Shown in pieces: positions 57,800 through 64,000 of a stretch of 64,000 nt of DNA; within the stretch, counting starts at the first letter, position 1, and each line of letters begins with the position of its first letter. The DNA comes from Pyxicephalus adspersus (taxonomy: Eukaryota; Chordata; Amphibia; Anura; Pyxicephalidae): assembly GCF_032062135.1 (NCBI RefSeq), contig NC_092861.1, positions 138,715,845 through 138,779,844 of the forward strand. Reading direction: 5' to 3'. The notes below the pieces were generated by a model. It made no database searches. It was not told the DNA's origin and was given only the letters and a program-made list of their open reading frames with translations. A program made the translations under genes and the position numbers.

Positions 57800-58521
57800 C
57801 TGGTACTTACTAATGACTTACTCACTCATAACCTCATCGCATGAACAACTTCAGGACGTCTCTATGGCCAGACTGACTTTCTGGAACTCTCTCCCTTTTC
57901 CTATTCGGCTTGCTCCTACTTCCCCCACATTTAAAAGAACTCTTTAATTCCAACTTCTCAAACTTGCCTACCCATCTTCTTCTGTCTCTAAAACCCTCAC
58001 TACTTACCTACCATTCCACACCCCCCCTCCTATTGTTTTGTACTTCTCTCACCTCTAAAGCTGCGTACACACTTGCAATTTTTGTCGTTGGAAAGGATCT
58101 TTCAGGATCCTTTCCAACGACAAGGGGCTGCAAGATGCATGAACGATGCTGTACATACAGCACCGTTCATGCTCTATGGAGAGGGGAGGGGGGAGAGTGA
58201 CAGAGTGGCACCCTGCTGCGCGCTCTCCCCTTCCCTTTCATTACGATCGGCTGTCGTCCATCGTCCGTGGATCCGGCAGGTCGGTCGTCCGGACGATGGA
58301 CGACACCGACTGTACACACGGAAGATTTTCGCCCGATAATTGGCCGATGCCGATTATCGGGCGATAAAAATCTGCCGTGTGTACGTAGCTTAAGACTGTA
58401 AACTCTTTTGGGCAGGGTCCTCTCCTCCTTTGTATCTGTCTGTCATTTGCAACCCCTATTTAACGTACAGCACTGCGTAATATTATGGTACTTTATCAAT
58501 ACAGCCTATTATTGTTCATTA
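57800..58521 (+). mobile_element. L2-type LINE 3' end, split by a family A element
   Basis: 57800-58058 encodes the last part of ORF2 (SLITSSHEQLQDVSMARLTF then PFPIRLAPT, FKRTL), matching the other copy's ITSSHARIQDFSRAARTLWN, with a frame change near 57947 and stops. The untranslated region then runs to CTCTCACCTCTAA. After the insertion the tail resumes at 58394 with GACTGTAAACTCTTTTGGGC and ends near 58521 with GTAATATTATGGTACTTTAT. No AAT repeat survives. Confidence 0.85.
58056..58393. mobile_element. Family A MITE inserted in the L2
   Basis: TAA at 58056-58058 and 58391-58393 flanks 58059-58390 (332 bp). The left terminus is AGCTGCGTACACACTTGC and the right CCGTGTGTACGTAGCT. It has near-perfect hairpins: TTGGAAAGGATC then GATCCTTTCCAA (58087-58118), and GATAATTGGCCG then CGATTATCGGGC (58333-58363). 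It is the best preserved copy in the window. Confidence 0.95.
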
Positions 58522-60370
58522 TCTTTTTTTTGACAAGTGGTAGGAGGTGGTAGGTTTTTCAGACAATTTTTGTACAAGCAGCACCTAGGTGCAGTTGGCT
58601 GCCACCTCCATAGAGTGTAGCTTGTGCAAGTATTTTAAAGCATTTGCAAGCAGTTTAACAAGTAGTTTCAATACAAAAAAAAGTTAAAATACCCCTCCAC
58701 CCACCTCTCAGCTGATTGAAAACACCTGCACAGGCATTACCTCCTGTTAACGCTCCCAGGTGCCTAGTGTTTGACAGTGGGTACTCAGGAGCAGTAAACA
58801 ACACAGTAAAACACTGCTAGCCTGAACTTAGCCTTAAGGTTTACATCTGGTTCAACATGAAAGGCTGGAGGTAAGATGGTCAAAAAGTCACAGGTCCTGC
58901 AACATCACCTTCTCCTGACAGATTAAATTACCTGATACTTTAAACAAACTCTTTACAAGAGTTCCTTGGAGTTAAATCTTCTGACAAAGAGCTATAGGGA
59001 GGAAATCAGGATAAAAGTAAAATATACTATATGGAGTTGGTGTTGTTGGAGGATCTGAAGTCACCCGTTGATGCCAATTCCCCATCTGCATCTAGGGCAG
59101 CCTGTACAATGCCAAAGAAATACCCGGGTTAGTGAAAACTACCACGTCAGATTTAACCACCAGGGAATTGTCTAGAGAGCTAAATTATTCAGAAAAAATG
59201 TCTTCTTTCGTCCCCAGATTTAATAATTGCTTACTTAACCACAAACCAAAACAGGAGACAGATCGAGCATAGGTTATATGACCCAGTTGTTGTTTTCTTA
59301 TCTGCTCATAATTACATGTGATCAAGCCAAATAGAACTAATGACAAACTAAGACTTTATTTTTCAAGTGTATAATTATTATTAAAATGATCTTCCTTGTC
59401 CTATTCCCAGCCTTGCTTTGCCTTCAAGCAGTACCTTGAAAACTCCTCAATTGCAAAACTGCTGATCCAGCTCATTCCACAGCATGAACAATGAGGCCTG
59501 ATATTTCGTAAGCAGCCTTTTGCAAAATATCACTCTTCAGATGCAGTTAAGACCTAGTTTTTGAAGCTGTTCATTATATGGCATAATTTAATAGGCACAA
59601 TGAGTGATATAAAGCACAGAGAGCTCATAAGAAAGAGGTGTTATTGCATCACAAATCCAAACATTAAAGGATTGTTCAGCAAAAGGACAGAATCATGTCA
59701 GTATTTGATTCTAAGGGTCAACTGTACTTCTAAAACCGGTAATGCATATCCCACGTACAGTCCAATATTAGAGCGCCATTTATTTCAAACTCCATACTGC
59801 TGTATCAGGCTTTTTGTCCATCATTAGGAAAATTTATGGAAACCATGCCTTTCATGGATTAGGGCTCAAAGACAAAGTGTACTCATGAAGGTTTTGATGG
59901 GAAAAATAAAAGGAGTATGACCATGGTAACACCTATTTTTTTCTATTACCTCTTTGCACATTGATTTACATATGTCTAGAGGGTTTGTATAGCTACGAAC
60001 TGTTCCTAATTCAAAATAATTAAAGTTCTCTATCTTTCCTCAGATGCCCTACTTGAAGCCCTCTTGTCATTATCAAGTAAAAATAAATTGACTGATTTAC
60101 TGCCATTGTTGTTTTGTTTGCAATAAGCAAATGAATTATCCTTTGTATAATTGCATTGGTTAAAGGGTCATCGCCTGTCCCTTCAGCATGGAAGTATCTG
60201 TCTGTCCACAATTTTTTTTAATTTTTACATTTAGTTCAACTTCAATAATTAATAAACTGTAGTGTTTTAAAAAAAGATATATTGGATGTAAGCAGCCATT
60301 CTTGTGTTAGAGATGTGAGGTTCATTCTTGAGTGCCAGTGGTGTGCTTTTTGTCTTTGCTAAATTATAAA

Positions 60371-60374
<4 letters not shown>
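58522..60374. other. About 1.9 kb without recognised features
   Basis: AT-rich DNA. No transposon ends and no supported frame. Confidence 0.5.

Positions 60375-60409
<35 letters not shown>
60375..60409. repeat. (TA)n microsatellite, 35 bp
   Basis: A pure TA dinucleotide run with further ATATAT nearby. Confidence 0.94.
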
Positions 60410-60414
<5 letters not shown>

Positions 60415-61386
60415 ACTATAATATATATGCTGAACTCTTTTCCATCCCGGACGATTGGGAGATATGATTTTGATAGACTGATAATGAATACAGCTAATTT
60501 TTCAAGACCTCAAGCCAGGAAATGAATATGGTTCTATCTTGTGGCATCATGTGTGGTTGTAAATTGAATTGGTAATTATCTTAATTGGATACAGCAAGTT
60601 TTTCTTTTAAAAACAAGTGAGAAATCTTTCCAATAGTGACACCAAACCCCATTTGTAGCAGAGAGAGGAATGGCTTCTGACAATGCTTTTGTTGTTGTCC
60701 ATGGCTTCGTTTTCCACTGTTTTCCCCAATTTTTTTATCAAAAGAAACAATTTCCCTAGTACCAACCGAAATAAAAAATGGCAGAAATTGTAAAGCTTGC
60801 CCACTCCACAACTAAAATTGGCTGGCGTTTCCCTGTTTAATTTTTTGTTGTGTTCTGTGGTATTCTACAGATTGCATAGCTGGAGGCACCTCCTATTAAC
60901 ACTCATACAATGATTTCTGAACTTCCGTAGACCCACCAGAAGGTGGTAACCCAGCTCATAATCTGCCAAATTTTCTGCCCTGATTTACAGACTGTGTAAT
61001 TAAAGGCATCCCCAGTTCATGTTGCTTCCAAATTGTCATCTGCTTTTGCTTAAATGTAACAATATTGTCAGTTCAAAGAAAGATATTAATTCCATGTATA
61101 ATTCTTGTAGAAAGTGTGAAAAAAATAGTTTATTGTTAATAGCCTGTGAAACAACTGCACTGCTGGCAAATAAAGCCTAATAGTAATCATAAAAATAGCA
61201 TTATTAGTGATTTTGGTGATATAATGAACCAACCTATGTTCGACATACATTATGTGTTTTTCTCTCTTTGGTATTTTCAGCCAACATTTAAAGTAATCCA
61301 TTGGGATCTACTACAAGCTTTCAGTGTGCTATCCACTTGTTCCATATGTTAATTAGGCATTTTTTATTATTTGGATATGAACAACC
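60410..61386. other. No gene or repeat recognised
   Basis: AT-rich DNA with only short open frames. Confidence 0.5.
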
Positions 61387-61897
61387 TAAAGCAAAACTAA
61401 AGTCCACTGGCTGTGGCTGTCTGTTGCCATTGGATGCTAGCTTTGGGCTTTATTATTTCTCACTTATTAGGAGTGTAGACTTCCAAGAGTTTCAGTTTCC
61501 AAATGGTCCAAATGGACTTTATCCTGGGATTTCTAATAAAGCAGTGTGATAGGTAAGTTTTCCCATGCTTCTTTTTCGGGTATGCTTGTTTAAATGTTTG
61601 CTGTTATAACCAAGGTGCACAAAGAGCCAGCAACTGAAGACAACGTAACTCCTGCACATAATCAGTGGCCATCCAATAGCCAAAGAGGATCCCTATTTTT
61701 TCGGAAGTTCACCATAGAGCCAGTGGCAAAGATGGTGCTTTCTAAGAACGCATTGATGACAGGTCCTGGACCTGTCATTGTTTCAGGGTGGCTACACACG
61801 GGCAAATATGTGCAAAAACCGTCAAGTATGCTATACATACATACTGTCTGATTTTGGCAGAAGCTCACCACCCACAAACAAGTTTAGTTCCTCTTTA
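61387..61897. mobile_element. Possible family B MITE, long form
   Basis: The left end CTAAAGCAAAACTAAAGTCC and the right end TTTAGTTCCTCTTTAAATA are inverted and TTTAAAG-like. The core phrase GATGACAGGTCCTGGACCT is shared with 9541-9887. A GGCTACACACGGGCAA phrase near 61790 resembles a family A terminus and may be a separate scrap. Confidence 0.45.
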
Positions 61898-64000
61898 AAT
61901 AAGGTGGAGTTGACATTTTTACATTGTACCACTAACTCTACAGCCAACTGCCAGTTGTGTAGAGAACAACCTTGTTTGCCAGTCTTACAGGGCCACCACT
62001 TTTTAGATTACCCCTTGAACTAGGGCATACTGCCATCTGTGTAGTAGTATTATGTAGGGGACATAGCTGTATCTCTGTTTAAATGGCCTGTTTCCATGTT
62101 CACATTCCCCTAACTATGTTCTGTATGCTGAATGTCACTGCATGTCTGCTGCAGCTATAAATGTCCCTACCTATTATCCTCCCTTCAACCATTTAAAAGC
62201 CTATATAAAAGATTCTTTTTTATGACTTTTTTTTTACAAGCAGGAGGAGGGATAGGGAAAAGCCCATATTTTCAATTTGAAATGTGAATTCTCTAAAAAG
62301 CCAAAAAGAGTCCCAGCAAAAGTTGAATGCGGCACTCAATGACAGACACTGACAGGCCCTTGCAGGCAAATTGGACAGAATGGCCCCCTTTATACTTATT
62401 AGACAGCACTATGTTGGCTGAAGCTGCCAAATCTGATTTATTATAACTCAGTTTTAATGGCCTAAATGTCTACTATGTGGATAAAAAAATGTCTGTTAGG
62501 GCCAGTTCCAATAAAACACAAATTACTCCCCCAAAAAGGCCACATTTCATGGTTATGTTCTGGATTTTATGCTTCTTCCACCAAGCAGAAAACACCCACT
62601 ACTTAAACTTTCCAAAGTAAGCAAATATACTTTTTTTTTATATCACTGGACATGATAGTGCCCTATCTCATAAGTGCAAAAGTGGCTGGCGGCCAAGAAA
62701 AACTTGCTAGGAAAGTCAAACTATACAAGCAACGATGTTACTGCAACTACGATGTTGATACCGGACTGCAGAGAAAAGCTTTTTATACCTCTTGGTGGTT
62801 GCAGTCCCTAAAAGTGTTTATATGGATTTTAGCCAGGATTCTTTGTTTGAAGTGCAGGTCATTATCATCATCCCACAGACCGCCGATGTAAGCTGCATTG
62901 TTTCCATTGATCCTTATTGAATTTGTTTTAGCAGGGTTTTCCCAAGACCCAACATTTTTTTCAAGGGTTCCTTTGGGGTAAAAAGAATGAAAAAGACTGG
63001 ATGGTATATTGAAAGGCCAACTACAATTAAACCGTTTTGTCAAATTCTAAAAGCAAGTGGAGAAGTGAATACAAACATAATGTAGGAGTAAGGTGATAGA
63101 GAGACTACATGTTTTATGTCAAAAAATGTGCTTTCACACTGCACTATGCCCCATTTTCTTTTGTCTCTGAATTCAGCTGGTGGATGGCTCAATCAGATGT
63201 GACCATGTGCTACTCAAAGCTACTCAAACCAAGAACAATGGATGCCAGCATCCCAGTGGAAAGCCTGTGTCTGCATAAGAGATACAGACTTGTAGTCACA
63301 GGAAGTAGGTGGTGAACAAGACATTGATTAGTTAACAGGAAACTAAAAGGCAGGAAAGGTCCTGAATGTGTGGATAGGTGTACAGCTGCAGACAAACAGA
63401 ACTACACAACTAGTGTTGAATCAGTCCAGGTCTAAAGATAATACTTATAATTTACACTAATTAACATGATTGCTTTGAGAATTTGCCTATTTCAATTATG
63501 AGTTTAGGTGGGATTTACCAGACCAAAAGCAATTAAATAAAAGAAGTTCATTGTTAGGGTTTACATGCACTTTAAACCCTGACCCTGAATAAGCATTTCT
63601 GTCCAATTGAAAGCACTTGTTATTGGCTGCAGTGGTTTCCTATTTTGTTACAGGCGCTGCAAACAACCACAAAACATTTCCTTATCGTCATTAAAACATT
63701 TTTGTACCTGAACAGATACAGGGAAGAGATATACTTATGTATAGGTAGCCCAAAGCTTGCCATGCATGGGTCTATTTTCCCTTTTGATCTAGGAGTTTGA
63801 TCATTTCATTAAATTGTCCTTAATTTAATTCTAAATTTCAGAATTCAATAAACCAGAATCAATGAATATCTAGTTTAGAATGGGAAGACTTTCACTATGC
63901 CAAGTCAGCAAAATTTCCTCGTACCAATACAAGCATTTGGTAAGTTTTTAAGATGATAGATCTCTGTACGATAATCTTTTGGAACATGTGCACATGTGTA
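61898..64000. other. About 2.1 kb to the window end, one family F fragment
   Basis: Apart from 62932-62999 I recognise nothing. The last 45 bases (CTGTACGATAATC, GTGCACATGTGTA) are faintly like family A and could be a copy cut by the window end. Confidence 0.4.
62932..62999 (+). repeat. Family F dispersed repeat fragment
   Basis: CAGGGTTTTCCCAAGACCC, TTTTTTTCAAGGGTTCC and GAATGAAAAAGACTGG line up with 1388-1462. Confidence 0.45.

Noticed and set aside
1..64000. CRISPR arrays, bacterial operons, tRNA or rRNA genes
   Set aside because: The only spaced repeat is the minisatellite, which has no unique spacers; no prokaryotic coding density; the only tRNA-like signal is the SINE B box at 14146-14156.

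Overview
The window looks like non-coding vertebrate nuclear DNA: AT-rich, with long stretches that carry no protein homology I recognise, and a dense, layered set of interspersed repeats. The repeat mix points to an anuran amphibian, probably a ranoid or other advanced frog: an L2-type LINE whose 3' tail ends in AAT repeats, a tRNA-headed V-SINE sharing that tail, several MITE families, hAT elements and a mariner. The species assignment is inference from repeat style, not from a gene. I found no host gene that I can support; the window is most likely intergenic or intronic. There is one assembly gap (26727-27081).

Layout. 0.8-5.2 kb: two copies plus a short form of a TWA-flanked MITE (called family A here) and two copies of a TTAA-ended MITE (family B). 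5-17 kb: mostly unique DNA with further B copies, two V-SINEs, TA microsatellites and a hAT element with a visible 8-bp target duplication (11855-12371). 17-26 kb: two L2 tails close together, a V-SINE, B copies, a fold-back element (family D) and a GTTA-rich tract. 26.7-30.2 kb: a broken mariner transposase gene next to the gap, then a 5'-truncated L2 with an open 194-codon reverse-transcriptase C-terminus. 33-39.4 kb: A copies of two internal types, an inverted A pair, a second hAT and a duplicated repeat (family C) interrupted in different places by other elements. 40.5-43.7 kb: three B copies and a family E MITE. 44.6-45.3 kb: a 61-bp minisatellite. 45.5-58.5 kb: more A, B, D and SINE copies, ending with an L2 copy split by an A element. 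58.5-64 kb: mostly unique DNA with one TA tract.

How the parts relate. The L2 and the V-SINE share a 3' tail, which fits an L2 partner mobilising the SINE. Family A has a TTA or TAA duplication on both sides in eight copies and looks like a PIF/Harbinger-type non-autonomous family; no transposase for it is present here. Nested insertions give relative ages: L2 before A at 58 kb, repeat C before L2 at 39 kb, and repeat C before A at 34 kb. All identifications are by eye; family letters A-G are local labels.
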